A DNA stretch of 64,000 bases from Azoarcus indigens (GTDB taxonomy: Bacteria; Pseudomonadota; Gammaproteobacteria; Burkholderiales; Rhodocyclaceae): assembly GCF_004361735.1 (NCBI RefSeq), contig NZ_SNVV01000020.1, positions 1 to 64,000 of the forward strand, read 5' to 3'. Below the pieces are notes generated by a model. The model was given only the letters and a program-made list of their open reading frames with translations. It was not told the origin of the DNA and made no database searches. Below are positions 9,495 to 21,132 of the stretch, one piece after another. How positions within the stretch are numbered: position 1 is the stretch's first letter; each line of letters opens with the position of its first letter. The translations under genes were made by a program, and so were the position numbers.

Positions 9495-10751
9495 ATGACT
9501 CCAACGACGATTCAACTGGCGGGCGCCATCCTCTTCGCCATCGCCATCCTCCACACCTTCTCCACCAAGTTCTTCGAGCACCTCGCCCACACCCGGCCGG
9601 CGCATGCCGGCCTGTGGCACCTGCTGGGCGAGGTCGAGGCCGTGTTCGGCTTCTGGGCCATCGTCCTGATCGTCTTCATCGGCGTCAGCGCCGGCAAGGA
9701 CCCGGCGGTCGAATACCTGGACAGCCGCAACTACACCGAGCCGATGTTCGTGTTCGCCATCATGGTGGTGGCCGCCAGCAAGCCGGTGATGCAGTTCGCC
9801 TCCACGCTGGTGCGGATGATCGCGCGCTTCGTGCCGCTGCCGGAGTCGGTCGCGGTGTACTTCACCATCGTCGCGGTGGTGCCGCTGCTGGGCTCCTTCA
9901 TCACCGAGCCGGCGGCGATGACGCTGGCGGCGCTGATGCTGCGCGAGCTTTACTACAGCCGCGGGCTCTCCCAGCGCCTCATGTATGTCACCCTGGGCAC
10001 GCTGTTCGTCAATGTCTCCATCGGCGGCACGCTGACGAGCTTCGCCGCGCCGCCGGTACTGATGGTGGCCACCACCTGGAACTGGGACTCCTTCTACATG
10101 CTGGCGCACTTCGGCTGGAAGTCCGCCCTCGCGGTCATCATCAACGCTGCGGTGGCCACGCTGATCTTCCGCCGCGAGTTGCTGGCGCTGTCGCTGGACA
10201 CCGCTTCGCAGCGCGGCGAAGTGCCACCCGTGATGGTGGGCTGCCACCTCTTCCTGCTCTTTCTCATCGTCAGCTTCGCCCACCATCCGCCAGTCTTCCT
10301 CGGCGTCTTCCTGCTGTTCATGGGCCTGGCCACCGCCTACCCGCAGTTCCAGGAACGCCTGATCCTGCGCGAAGGGCTGATGGTCGCCTTCTTCCTCGCC
10401 GGCCTGGTCGTGCTCGGCGGCCAGCAGGCGTGGTGGCTGCAGCCGGTGCTGGGCAGCATGGACGCCACTACCGTCTACTTCGGCGCCACCGCACTGACCG
10501 CCATCACCGACAACGCGGCGCTCACCTACCTCGCCTCGCTGGTCGAGGGCCTCACCGAGGAATTCAAGTACGCGGTCGTGGCCGGCGCCGTCACTGGCGG
10601 CGGCCTCACGGTGATCGCCAACGCCCCCAACCCGGCCGGCATGTCCATCCTGCGCGGCCATTTCGACGAAGGCGCGGTCAATCCGCTCGGCCTGTTCGTG
10701 GCCGCGGTCCCCCCCACGCTAGTGGCCATCCTCGCCTTCCAGCTGCTGTAA
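9495..10751 (+). CDS. Putative Na+/H+ antiporter
   Basis: 418 residues with roughly ten to twelve hydrophobic helices and no signal peptide. Conserved-looking polar membrane segments include TEPAAMTLAALMLRELYY, GGTLTSFAAPPVLM and ITDNAALTYLASLVEG. This is the pattern of the ion-transporter-like family annotated as putative Na+/H+ antiporter (the Pfam family I recall as Na_H_antiport_2). The ATG was chosen because it is the first in frame before the hydrophobic N-terminus. Position just downstream of rnf suggests, as inference only, a role in ion circulation with the Na+ or H+-pumping Rnf complex. Substrate is unproven. Confidence 0.7.
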   Translation: MTPTTIQLAGAILFAIAILHTFSTKFFEHLAHTRPAHAGLWHLLGEVEAVFGFWAIVLIVFIGVSAGKDPAVEYLDSRNYTEPMFVFAIMVVAASKPVMQFASTLVRMIARFVPLPESVAVYFTIVAVVPLLGSFITEPAAMTLAALMLRELYYSRGLSQRLMYVTLGTLFVNVSIGGTLTSFAAPPVLMVATTWNWDSFYMLAHFGWKSALAVIINAAVATLIFRRELLALSLDTASQRGEVPPVMVGCHLFLLFLIVSFAHHPPVFLGVFLLFMGLATAYPQFQERLILREGLMVAFFLAGLVVLGGQQAWWLQPVLGSMDATTVYFGATALTAITDNAALTYLASLVEGLTEEFKYAVVAGAVTGGGLTVIANAPNPAGMSILRGHFDEGAVNPLGLFVAAVPPTLVAILAFQLL

Positions 10752-10775
10752 CACCGGAGGCCGCCCGGCCGCCGC

Positions 10776-10803
10776 GGCGGTCCGCATTCCATCGCGGACC
10801 GCC
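10776..10803 (+). terminator. Hairpin after the antiporter gene
   Basis: A perfect 10-bp stem, GGCGGTCCGC at 10776-10785 and GCGGACCGCC at 10794-10803, has an 8-base loop and lies 25 bases past the stop codon. No U-tract follows. It separates the antiporter from thiL. Confidence 0.5.
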
Positions 10804-10872
10804 ATTGCCACGCCGCCGCTGCGGTAAGCTCCGTGCTTCCAGGGAGCCAGCCCATCCGCGTGGCAACAATCG

Positions 10873-11832
10873 ATGCCTTCAGAATTCGACCTGATACGCC
10901 GCCATTTCACCCGCGCCGCGGTGCACACCGACCTCGCAGTCGGCGACGATGCCGCGCTGCTGCGGCCGCGTGCGGGCATGCAGTTGGCGGTCTCCACCGA
11001 CATGCTGGTGGCGGGTACCCACTTCTTCCCGGATACCGATGCCAACGCGCTGGGATGGAAGACGCTGGCAGTCAATGTCTCCGACCTCGCCGCCATGGGC
11101 GCCGAGCCGCGCTGGGCGACGCTGGCGCTGGCGCTGCCAGCGGCCGACGAGGACTGGCTGGCGGCCTTCGCCGATGGCTTCTTCGCCTGTGCAATGCGCT
11201 ACGGCGTAGACCTCGTCGGCGGCGACACCACCCGCGGCCCACTGACACTCAGCGTCACCATCGCCGGCGAACTGCCGGTTGGTGACGCCATCACCCGCGC
11301 CGGCGCGACGCCGGGTGACGACATCTGGATCTCCGGCCAGCCCGGCCTCGCCGCCCTCGGCCTCGCCGAACTGCGCGGCCAGCTGGCCTTGCCGGGCAGT
11401 CTCCGCGACCGCTGCCTGGCCGCGCTGCACCGGCCCGTGCCACGCGTCGAGCTCGGGCTGGCGCTGCGCGGCCTCGCCAGCGCGATGCTGGACGTCTCCG
11501 ACGGCCTGCTGGGCGATCTCGGCCACATCCTGGAGCGCTCCGACGTCGGCGCGCAGGTGGAACTGGACGCCCTGCCGCTGCCACCGCTGACGCAGCACGG
11601 CATCGACCCGGTGCTCGCCCGCCGCTGCGTGCTGGCCGGAGGCGACGACTATGAACTGCTGTTCACCGCGCCGCCGGCGCAGCGCGACGCCATCGCCGCC
11701 GTGGCGGAACATCTCGCCCTGCCGCTCAGCCGCATCGGCACAACAACGGCCACACCGGGCGAACTGCTGCTGCGCGAGAGCGACGGCCGCTTCATCCCGC
11801 CGCTGCTCGGCGGCTACGACCACTTCGCCTGA
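10873..11832 (+). CDS. thiL: Thiamine-monophosphate kinase
   Basis: 319 residues, usual length. ThiL phosphorylates thiamine monophosphate with ATP to give thiamine pyrophosphate. Family marks are the N-terminal AVGDDAALL, VSTDMLVAGTHF, the metal/ATP loop VGGDTTRGP and the C-terminal AGGDDYELLF, all of the PurM/AIR-synthase fold. It begins a thiL-pgpA-pncC cluster typical of proteobacteria. There is no obvious Shine-Dalgarno in front of the ATG. Confidence 0.93.
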   Translation: MPSEFDLIRRHFTRAAVHTDLAVGDDAALLRPRAGMQLAVSTDMLVAGTHFFPDTDANALGWKTLAVNVSDLAAMGAEPRWATLALALPAADEDWLAAFADGFFACAMRYGVDLVGGDTTRGPLTLSVTIAGELPVGDAITRAGATPGDDIWISGQPGLAALGLAELRGQLALPGSLRDRCLAALHRPVPRVELGLALRGLASAMLDVSDGLLGDLGHILERSDVGAQVELDALPLPPLTQHGIDPVLARRCVLAGGDDYELLFTAPPAQRDAIAAVAEHLALPLSRIGTTTATPGELLLRESDGRFIPPLLGGYDHFA

Positions 11833-11883
11833 GCCGGCCGCGCGCCCGCCGCCTCCCAAACAACAATTCCATCGCGAGCCCAG

Positions 11884-12363
11884 ATGCGCCCCACCGTCCG
11901 CCTGCTGTTCAGCCACCCCGCCCACTTCATCTCGCTGGGCTTCGGCTCCGGCCTCGCCCCCAAGGCGCCCGGCACCTTCGGCACCCTGCTGGCCTGGCTG
12001 CTGTACCCGCTGCTGCGCACGCCGGTGTCGGAGTTCGTCTTCCTCGCCCTGCTCGCCAGCCTGTTCGTCGCCGGCATCATTGCCGCCGACCGCACCGGCC
12101 GCGCGCTGGGCGTGCCGGACCACGGCGCCATCGTCTGGGACGAGATGGTCGCTACCTGGCTGGTGCTGCTGTTCGCGCCCAAGACGCTGCTGTGGCAGGC
12201 GGTGGCGGTGGCGCTCTTCCGCTTCTTCGACATCGTCAAGCCACCACCCGTGCGCTGGGCGGACCGCAGCTTCAAGGGCGGCTTCGGCGTGATGCTGGAC
12301 GACCTCTTCGCCGCCGGCTACACCGTTCTGGTGCTGGCGGTGCTGGTGCATTTCTTCGGCTGA
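11884..12363 (+). CDS. pgpA: Phosphatidylglycerophosphatase A
   Basis: 159 residues, membrane protein that removes phosphate from phosphatidylglycerophosphate to give phosphatidylglycerol. Marks are GFGSGLAPKAPGTFGTLLAW near the N-terminus and IVWDEMVATWL in the middle, the acidic motif of PgpA. The end (FDIVKPPPVRWADR..GGFGVMLDDLFAA) is also typical. It lies between thiL and pncC, as in many proteobacteria. Confidence 0.93.
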   Translation: MRPTVRLLFSHPAHFISLGFGSGLAPKAPGTFGTLLAWLLYPLLRTPVSEFVFLALLASLFVAGIIAADRTGRALGVPDHGAIVWDEMVATWLVLLFAPKTLLWQAVAVALFRFFDIVKPPPVRWADRSFKGGFGVMLDDLFAAGYTVLVLAVLVHFFG

Positions 12364-12373
12364 GGAGCGAACG

Positions 12374-12868
12374 ATGGACAAGGAACTCCACGCCCTCTCC
12401 CGAGACGTCGGCGAGGCGCTGGCCCAACGCGGCTGGATGCTTGCCGCCGCCGAATCCTGCACCGGCGGCTGGATCGCCGAGGTAGTCACCGCCACCGCCG
12501 GCAGCTCCGGCTGGTTCGACCGCGGCTTCGTCACTTATTCCAACGCCGCCAAGCAGGACATGCTGGGCGTCGCCGCCGTCACGCTGCAGAGCATGGGCGC
12601 GGTCAGCGAGACCACCGTGCGGGAAATGGCCGCCGGCGCCCTCCTCCGCAGCAGCGCCGCCGTCACCGTCGCGGTATCCGGCATCGCCGGCCCCGGCGGC
12701 GCCACGCCAGGCAAGCCGGTGGGCACCGTCTGCTTCGCCTGGGCCTGTGCGGACGGCCGCAGCCGGGCCGAAACCCGGCTGTTCGCCGGAGACCGCGAAG
12801 CGGTGCGGCGGAGCACGGTGATCCATGCTTTGCAAGAGGTGATCCGCCTCGCCCGGACCACGCCATAA
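12374..12868 (+). CDS. pncC: Nicotinamide-nucleotide amidase (CinA C-terminal family, PncC)
   Basis: 164 residues. This is a stand-alone CinA C-terminal domain, which deamidates nicotinamide mononucleotide to nicotinate mononucleotide. Conserved stretches are [12 protein letters not shown] (about 27-38) with the active-site Ser/Thr region, and [18 protein letters not shown] (about 100-117). It starts ten bases after pgpA and lies directly upstream of recA, as cinA-type genes do in other bacteria. Confidence 0.9.
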   Translation: MDKELHALSRDVGEALAQRGWMLAAAESCTGGWIAEVVTATAGSSGWFDRGFVTYSNAAKQDMLGVAAVTLQSMGAVSETTVREMAAGALLRSSAAVTVAVSGIAGPGGATPGKPVGTVCFAWACADGRSRAETRLFAGDREAVRRSTVIHALQEVIRLARTTP

Positions 12869-12927
12869 CGGCAACAACCCTGCAATCTCTGTGCCATAAT
12901 CGCCGCTTCACTCAGGAAGGACAGCTC

Positions 12928-13962
<1,035 letters not shown>

Positions 13963-13981
13963 TCCGGCGCGTCCTTCGGCC

Positions 13982-14443
13982 ATGGGCGAGCCCAGCCTGC
14001 GCGAACGCGCGATCCGGCTCCTGGCACGGCGGGATCACTCCCGTGCCGAACTGGCGCGCAAGCTGGCCGCCCACGGCCCGGCCGAGGAGGTGGAGGCCGT
14101 GCTGGACCGCATGACCGAGCTCGACCTGCAGTCCGACCGGCGCTACGCCGAAGCCTGGGTGCGCGCAAAAGCGGCGCGCTACGGCGCCACCCGGCTGCGC
14201 AGCGAACTGGCCCGCCGCGGGCTGGACCGCGACACCATAGAGGAAGCCCTCGCCGCCGAATGTCCGGCCGAAGAGGGCGGCACCGAGCTGGAGCGCGCCC
14301 GAGCCCTCTGGCGCGGGCGCTTCTCCTGTACGCCAGCGGACGCCCGCGAATGGGCCAGGCAGGCGCGCTTCCTGCACGGCCGCGGTTTCTCCACCGAAGT
14401 CATCCGCAAACTGCTGAAAGAAAACCACGATGAGCCTGCTTAA
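13982..14443 (+). CDS. recX: RecX, RecA regulatory protein
   Basis: 153 residues in three-helix repeats typical of RecX ([54 protein letters not shown]). It caps RecA filaments and inhibits RecA activity. The 3' end overlaps lptB by 14 bases in another frame, which is unusual because lptB is normally behind lptA. Confidence 0.92.
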   Translation: MGEPSLRERAIRLLARRDHSRAELARKLAAHGPAEEVEAVLDRMTELDLQSDRRYAEAWVRAKAARYGATRLRSELARRGLDRDTIEEALAAECPAEEGGTELERARALWRGRFSCTPADAREWARQARFLHGRGFSTEVIRKLLKENHDEPA

Positions 14444-15152
14444 AGTCTCCGGGCTGCAGAAACGCTACAAGGCCCGCACCGTGGTGCACGACGTCGGCTT
14501 CGAAGTCGGCTCCGGCGAGGTCGTCGGCCTGCTCGGCCCCAATGGCGCCGGCAAGACCACCTGCTTCTACATGATCGTCGGCCTCGTCCGCGCCGACGGC
14601 GGCGAGATCTCCCTCGACACCGCCCGCCTTACCCACCTGCCCATCCACGAGCGCGCCCGCCTCGGCCTCTCCTACCTGCCGCAGGAAATGAGCGTGTTCC
14701 GCAAGCTCACCGTGGCGGAGAACATCCGCGCCGTGCTGGAACTGCAAGGCCTGGGCAGCGAACGCATCGCCGAGCGGCTGGAGGAACTGCTGGAAGAACT
14801 GGGCATCGCACATCTGCGGGACAACACCGCGGTCTCCCTGTCCGGCGGCGAGCGCCGCCGCTGCGAGATCGCCCGCGCACTGGCCACCGACCCGCGGCTG
14901 ATCCTGCTGGACGAGCCCTTCGCCGGCGTCGACCCGATCGCGGTGCTGGACATCCAGAAGACCATCCGCTTTCTGAAGGAGCGAGGCATAGGCGTGCTCA
15001 TCACCGACCACAACGTGCGCGAAACCCTCGGCATCTGCGACCGCGCCTACATCATCAGCGAGGGCCGCGTCCTCGCCAGCGGTCGCCCCGCCGAGATCAT
15101 CGACAACGAGAAGGTCCGCCAGGTCTACCTCGGCGAACACTTCCGCCTCTGA
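14430..15152 (+). CDS. lptB: LptB, ATPase of the lipopolysaccharide export complex
   Basis: 240 residues, a full ABC ATPase: Walker [11 protein letters not shown]-loop region [15 protein letters not shown], signature LSGGERRR, Walker [17 protein letters not shown] and the switch His in [10 protein letters not shown]. The C-terminal [12 protein letters not shown] is diagnostic for LptB. It powers LPS extraction through LptFG. lptC, lptA and kdsC, usually just upstream in betaproteobacteria, are absent; recX is there instead. rpoN follows as expected. Confidence 0.95.
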   Translation: MSLLKVSGLQKRYKARTVVHDVGFEVGSGEVVGLLGPNGAGKTTCFYMIVGLVRADGGEISLDTARLTHLPIHERARLGLSYLPQEMSVFRKLTVAENIRAVLELQGLGSERIAERLEELLEELGIAHLRDNTAVSLSGGERRRCEIARALATDPRLILLDEPFAGVDPIAVLDIQKTIRFLKERGIGVLITDHNVRETLGICDRAYIISEGRVLASGRPAEIIDNEKVRQVYLGEHFRL

Positions 15153-15170
15153 TCCGCCGACGCGCCAGCC

Positions 15171-16616
15171 ATGAAGCCCACACTCCAGCTCAAGCTCTCG
15201 CAGCACCTGACGCTCACGCCCCAGCTGCAGCAATCGATCAAGCTGCTGCAGCTATCCACGCTGGAACTGAACCAGGAAATCGAACGCTTCCTGCTCGAGA
15301 ACCCGATGCTGGAGCGCGAGGAAAACGACGGGCCGGACTTCTCACCGGCGCCAGGCACGACCAGCACCACCTCCACCAGCAGCTCGGAAAGCAACGAGAG
15401 CGCCCCCGAAGGCGAAAGCCGCGCCGAATCCGAACCCGCCAGCTTCGAGGAAGGCATGGACTGGTCCGGCTCCGGGGGCAGCGGAAGCGGCAACCGGGAC
15501 GATGACGATGACGTCGACTTCCAGGAATTCCAGGCTGCCGGGACCTCGCTGCGCGACCATCTGGACCAGCAAGTGGCGCTCTCACCGCTGTCCGACCGCG
15601 ACCGCGCGCTGGTGCGCTTCCTGATCGAGGCGCTGGACGACGACGGCTATCTCCACCAGGAGCTGGAAGAGCTGCTGGAACTGCTGCCGCCGGAACTGGA
15701 GGTCGAACTGGACGACCTCACCATCGCCCTGTGCCACGTGCAGAACCTGGAGCCGGCCGGCATCGGCGCGCGCACGCCTCGGGAATGCCTCAGCCTGCAG
15801 CTGCGGGCGATGCCGCCCGGCGCGACCCGCGACCTCGCCCGCCAGATCGTGGACGAACACCTGGAGCTGCTAGCCGAGCGCAACTTCGTCCGCCTGAAGA
15901 AGCTCACCGGCTGTGACGACGACGGCCTGCGCGCCGCCCATGCGCTGATCTGCAGCCTGGACCCGCACCCCGGCGCCCGCCATTCCACCGAGGAAACCCG
16001 CTACGTGCTGCCGGACGTAGTGGTGCGCAAGCTGCGCGGCAGGTGGACGGTGAGCCTCAACCCGGAGGCGATGCCGCGCCTGCGCATCAACCAGCTCTAT
16101 GCGAGCATCCTGCAGCAGAACCGCGGCCAGGGCGGCGGCCTGTCCAGCCAGCTGCAGGAAGCCCGATGGCTGATCAAGAACGTGCAGCAGCGCTTCGACA
16201 CCATCCTGCGCGTCTCCCAGGCCATCGTTGACCAGCAAAGGCAGTTCTTCGATCATGGGGAGGTGGCAATGCGGCCACTCACGCTCCGGGAGATCGCAGA
16301 CCAGCTCGAGCTTCACGAATCCACCGTCTCGCGTGTAACCACGCAGAAGTTCATGGCCACGCCGCGCGGTGTGTTCGAACTGAAGTATTTCTTCGGCAGT
16401 CACGTCGCCACCGATACCGGCGGAGCGGCGTCCTCCACAGCGATCCGTGCGCTGATCCGCCAGCTGGTGGACGCCGAAGACAGAAAGAAGCCCCTGTCCG
16501 ACGCCAAGATTGCCGAGTTGTTGGGCCAGCAGGGTATCGTCGTCGCACGGCGGACCATCGCCAAGTACCGCGAATCGCTCAATATCCCGCCGGTCAGCCT
16601 GCGCAAAACGATCTGA
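15171..16616 (+). CDS. rpoN: RNA polymerase sigma-54 factor
   Basis: 481 residues. Region I (LKLSQHLTLTPQLQQSIKLL at 5-24) contacts activators. An acidic, Ser/Gly-rich region II covers about 45-120. The core-binding and DNA-binding region III contains an HTH (REIADQLELHESTVSRVT) and ends with the RpoN box ARRTIAKYRE. This sigma factor serves the -24/-12 promoters seen upstream of nifL and rnfA. It sits in the conserved lptB-rpoN-hpf-ptsN order. Confidence 0.97.
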   Translation: MKPTLQLKLSQHLTLTPQLQQSIKLLQLSTLELNQEIERFLLENPMLEREENDGPDFSPAPGTTSTTSTSSSESNESAPEGESRAESEPASFEEGMDWSGSGGSGSGNRDDDDDVDFQEFQAAGTSLRDHLDQQVALSPLSDRDRALVRFLIEALDDDGYLHQELEELLELLPPELEVELDDLTIALCHVQNLEPAGIGARTPRECLSLQLRAMPPGATRDLARQIVDEHLELLAERNFVRLKKLTGCDDDGLRAAHALICSLDPHPGARHSTEETRYVLPDVVVRKLRGRWTVSLNPEAMPRLRINQLYASILQQNRGQGGGLSSQLQEARWLIKNVQQRFDTILRVSQAIVDQQRQFFDHGEVAMRPLTLREIADQLELHESTVSRVTTQKFMATPRGVFELKYFFGSHVATDTGGAASSTAIRALIRQLVDAEDRKKPLSDAKIAELLGQQGIVVARRTIAKYRESLNIPPVSLRKTI

Positions 16617-16647
16617 AGAACGATCTGCAATAAGAAGAGGAGTCATC

Positions 16648-16971
16648 ATGAACTTGAACATCACCGGGCATCACGTCGAAGTCACGCAAAGCATCCGCGA
16701 ATACGTGACCACCAAGCTGGACAAGGTGATCCGCCACTTCGACAACGTCACCAGCGTCAGCGTGATCCTCTCCGTGGAGAAGCTGAAGCAGAAGGCGGAA
16801 GTGACGGTGCATGTACGCGGCAAGGATCTTTTCGTGGAAAGCGAGGAGTCCGACCTGTACGCCGCCATCGACGGGATGATCGACAAGCTCGATCGCCAGA
16901 TCCTGAAGCACAAGCAGAAGAGCGCCGATCACGACCGTGAAGCGCTGAAGCATCAAAGCCCGGAAGCGTGA
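16648..16971 (+). CDS. hpf: Ribosome hibernation promoting factor (short HPF/YhbH)
   Basis: 107 residues, the short form of the sigma-54 modulation/S30EA family (NITGHHVEVTQSIREYV start and a basic tail). It binds the 30S decoding centre and promotes inactive 100S ribosomes in slow growth. The ATG was chosen for the GAGGAG site seven bases upstream; the frame stays open into the rpoN end. It follows rpoN as in most proteobacteria. Confidence 0.93.
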   Translation: MNLNITGHHVEVTQSIREYVTTKLDKVIRHFDNVTSVSVILSVEKLKQKAEVTVHVRGKDLFVESEESDLYAAIDGMIDKLDRQILKHKQKSADHDREALKHQSPEA

Positions 16972-17005
16972 GCTTTTCCTTAGGGCTTTAGGTCTAGGGT
17001 GTGGT

Positions 17006-17011
17006 TATAAT
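17006..17011 (+). promoter_or_regulatory. Possible -10 element upstream of ptsN
   Basis: A perfect TATAAT lies in the 139-base hpf-ptsN gap. No good TTGACA-like -35 is present at 16-18 bases; the flanking TGG suggests at most a partial extended -10. If used, it would give ptsN a leader of about 95 bases. Confidence 0.4.
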
Positions 17012-17110
17012 TCGCGCGTTTTCAAGAGACGCCTGCACCGCGCCCCGGACCTACAGACCGCTTCCCGCGGCGCCTGCGGTACCGGCGCCGCGCCGCAAGC
17101 TCCCCAGCGC

Positions 17111-17596
17111 ATGAGCCTGATCGCCCAACTCCTCCCGATTTCGAACGTGGTGGTAGACCTCGACGCCAGCAGCAAGAAGCGGGTGTTCGAACAAGCCGGC
17201 CTGCTGTTCGAGAACAACCAGGGCATTGCCCGCAGCACGGTGTTCGACAGCCTGTTCTCGCGCGAACGCCTGGGCTCCACCGGGCTGGGCCAGGGCATCG
17301 CGATTCCGCATGGTCGCATCAAGGGTTTGAAAGACGCCTGTGGCGCCTTCCTGCGGCTGGCCAATCCGGTCCAGTTCGATGCGCCTGACGGCCGCCCGGT
17401 CAATCTGCTATTCGTCCTGCTGGTGCCCGAGCAGGCCAACGAGACCCACCTCCAGTTGCTCTCCGAACTGGCGCAGATGTTCAGCGATCGCAGCTTCCGC
17501 GAAGCCCTGCTGGGCGCGCCGGATGCCACGGCCATCCACTCACTGTTCGCCAACTGGGGCTCCGATGCGGCAGACGAACGTCGCGCGGCTGTATGA
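17111..17596 (+). CDS. ptsN: Nitrogen PTS EIIA protein
   Basis: 161 residues, one EIIA-fructose/mannitol-like domain with the phospho-accepting His67 in GIAIPHGRI. PtsN takes phosphate from the EI-Ntr/NPr relay and regulates potassium, nitrogen and carbon functions by protein contact. The frame overlaps the start of hprK by 32 bases, suggesting coupled translation. Confidence 0.93.
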   Translation: MSLIAQLLPISNVVVDLDASSKKRVFEQAGLLFENNQGIARSTVFDSLFSRERLGSTGLGQGIAIPHGRIKGLKDACGAFLRLANPVQFDAPDGRPVNLLFVLLVPEQANETHLQLLSELAQMFSDRSFREALLGAPDATAIHSLFANWGSDAADERRAAV

Positions 17597-18497
17597 GGAT
17601 CATCGCGAACGCCTGCAGCTGAGCTACGTCAGCGGCAATCTCGACGCTGTCCTCTCGGTCACCGAGGAAAGAATCTGGCCCGCCGATCTGGTCGGCCATC
17701 TCAACCTGATCCACCCCACCCGCCTGCAGGTGCTGGGCAATGCCGAACTGGCCTGGGCCCGACGGCAGTCGCGGGAAAAGGTCGCCCACCACCTGGGTGA
17801 CATCCTCTCCGCCCGCCCGCCGGCGATCATCCTTGCAGACGGCTGCGAACTGCCGGCGATGGTGCGCAGCGTCTGCGAAGGAGCCAACGTCGCGCTGTTC
17901 ACCACCACCCATCCGGCCGCCAGCGTCATCGACCAGTTGCGCCTCTACCTGTCGCGCCAACTGGCCGACAAGTTGTCGCTGCATGGCGTGTTCATGGATG
18001 TCCTCGGCCTCGGCGTGTTCATCACCGGCAACTCCGGTGCGGGCAAATCCGAACTGGCGCTGGAGCTGATCTCCCGCGGCCATGGCCTAGTGGCGGACGA
18101 CATCGTCGAGTTCTCCCGCATCGCCCCCACCGTGCTGGAAGGCCGTTGCCCGGAACTGCTGCAGGACTTCATTGAAGTCCGCGGCCTCGGCATCCTCAAC
18201 ATCCGCACCATCTTCGGCGAGACCGCCTGCCGGCGGAAAATGCGTCTGCGCCTGGTGTGCCACCTGGAAAGGCGCCAGCCGGGGCAGGACGACCCCTCCC
18301 GCCTGCCGGTGCAGCAGGAAGGCCAGGACATCCTCGGCGTGCGCATTCCCCGTGTGGTGCTGCCCGTTGCCGCCGGCCGCAACCTCGCGGTGCTGCTGGA
18401 GGCGGCGGTACGCTCCACCATCCTGCAGCTACGCGGCATCGATTCCACCCAGGATTTCATCGATCGCCAGGCCCGCCTGCTCGCCGGCGAGCAGTAA
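17565..18497 (+). CDS. hprK: HPr kinase/phosphorylase
   Basis: 310 residues, usual size. Walker A GNSGAGKS lies at 155-162, and the family signature around EVRGLGILNIRTIFGE is about 50 residues later. It phosphorylates or dephosphorylates a serine of HPr-like proteins. The ATG within ptsN is preferred because MRQTNVARLYEDHRERL is the expected N-terminus; the frame runs further upstream inside ptsN. The ptsN-hprK order is typical of betaproteobacteria, but rapZ does not follow. Confidence 0.93.
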   Translation: MRQTNVARLYEDHRERLQLSYVSGNLDAVLSVTEERIWPADLVGHLNLIHPTRLQVLGNAELAWARRQSREKVAHHLGDILSARPPAIILADGCELPAMVRSVCEGANVALFTTTHPAASVIDQLRLYLSRQLADKLSLHGVFMDVLGLGVFITGNSGAGKSELALELISRGHGLVADDIVEFSRIAPTVLEGRCPELLQDFIEVRGLGILNIRTIFGETACRRKMRLRLVCHLERRQPGQDDPSRLPVQQEGQDILGVRIPRVVLPVAAGRNLAVLLEAAVRSTILQLRGIDSTQDFIDRQARLLAGEQ

Positions 18498-18577
18498 CAC
18501 CACAGGCGTGACCGGCTGGCTTGCCGCGGCGGCGGCTCGGCTGCTAACCTCGTTCTCTTTGCCGCCGAAAGCCCATC

Positions 18578-20098
<1,521 letters not shown>

Positions 20099-20119
20099 GC
20101 AAATTCGCTTGGCATCGAA

Positions 20120-20152
20120 GGGCGTTCTGCGGCAATCTGCCAAAGAACGCCC
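20120..20152 (+). terminator. Nested hairpin after ilvA
   Basis: A 9-bp outer stem, GGGCGTTCT at 20120-20128 with AGAACGCCC at 20144-20152, encloses a second small stem GGCA-ATC-TGCC. It starts 21 bases after the ilvA stop. No U-tract follows, so efficiency is uncertain. Confidence 0.5.
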
Positions 20153-20328
20153 GGCGCGCGCTGCCAAGCGTCGGGGGAGCGGTTGAATAACTAAGCCGTT
20201 TGTATTAGAACGGCAAAAGTTGCGACGAATTCGCCTTCCCGAGATCCAGAGCCCTGTCTTTGCAGTTGCGTTTGATTCTTGTCCAAGGTCAGCGAACGCA
20301 GGGTTTCGTATTACTTCCAGGCTAAGCC

Positions 20329-21132
20329 ATGCTCCGCCTTGCCCGCCTGCTTCCGTACTTTCTATGTGCGTTCTCTCTCGCGAACGCCATAGCGAACGAT
20401 GCGACTCCCAGCCGACTCGACCGCATTACGGCCGAGCACAAGCTGCGCGTGTGCATCTGGCCGGACTACTACGGCATTTCCTATCGAGCGCCCGGCAGCC
20501 GGGAGCTCGTCGGCCTGGATGTAGACCTGGTCAAGGAACTGGGGAAGGAACTGGAGGCGGAGGTGGTGTTCGTCGACAGCAGCTTTTCCCGGCTGATCCA
20601 GGACGTGCTCGGCAACCGCTGCGACGTTGCCGCCTTCGCCATCGGCATCACCAATCAGCGCGCGGAGAAGCTGCGTTTCACCGCGCCGCATCTGGCTAGC
20701 GACATCTACGCCATCACCACCCAGAACAACCAGCGCATCCGCAACTGGGACGATATCGACCAGCCAGGGGTCACCGTTGCGGTTGCCCGCGGCACGCTGC
20801 ATGAGATGGTGATGCGGGACAAACTGCGTCATGCCAGGCTCTCGGTGCTCTCCTCTCCCCACGCCCGCGAGCAAGAAGTCGAGGCCGGCCGCGCCGATGT
20901 CTTCATGACCGACTACCCCTACAGTCGCTGGATGCTCACTACGGCCAAGTGGGCGCGACTGGTTTCGCCCTCGGGCACCTACCATGTCACGCCCTACGCC
21001 TGGGCGCTGGCGCCCGGCGACGAGCGCTGGCAGAAGCGGGTGGATGCCTTCATTGCCGCGGTGAAGCGCGACGGCCGGTTGCAGGAGGCCGCCCGGCGCC
21101 ACGGCCTGGAACCCATCGCCGTCACTCGCTGA
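20329..21132 (+). CDS. Periplasmic solute-binding protein, family 3 (amino-acid type)
   Basis: 267 residues. A cleavable signal peptide (about 1-22) is followed by a type II binding-protein fold: ELVGLDVDLVKELGKELEAE, CDVAAFAIGITNQRAEKLRFT and VAVARGTLHEM are typical SBP_bac_3 segments. The ligand is probably an amino acid or small organic acid. No permease or ATPase gene is next to it, so it may serve a distant ABC system or act as a sensory binding protein. The 230-base gap in front is moderately AT-rich with no clear promoter. The 3' end overlaps the convergent cyclo-ligase gene by 11 bases. Confidence 0.85.
   Translation: MLRLARLLPYFLCAFSLANAIANDATPSRLDRITAEHKLRVCIWPDYYGISYRAPGSRELVGLDVDLVKELGKELEAEVVFVDSSFSRLIQDVLGNRCDVAAFAIGITNQRAEKLRFTAPHLASDIYAITTQNNQRIRNWDDIDQPGVTVAVARGTLHEMVMRDKLRHARLSVLSSPHAREQEVEAGRADVFMTDYPYSRWMLTTAKWARLVSPSGTYHVTPYAWALAPGDERWQKRVDAFIAAVKRDGRLQEAARRHGLEPIAVTR

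Noticed and set aside
12869-12927. LexA (SOS) box upstream of recA
   Set aside because: No CTG-N10-CAG match with a plausible AT-rich centre was found, so SOS control cannot be claimed from this sequence.
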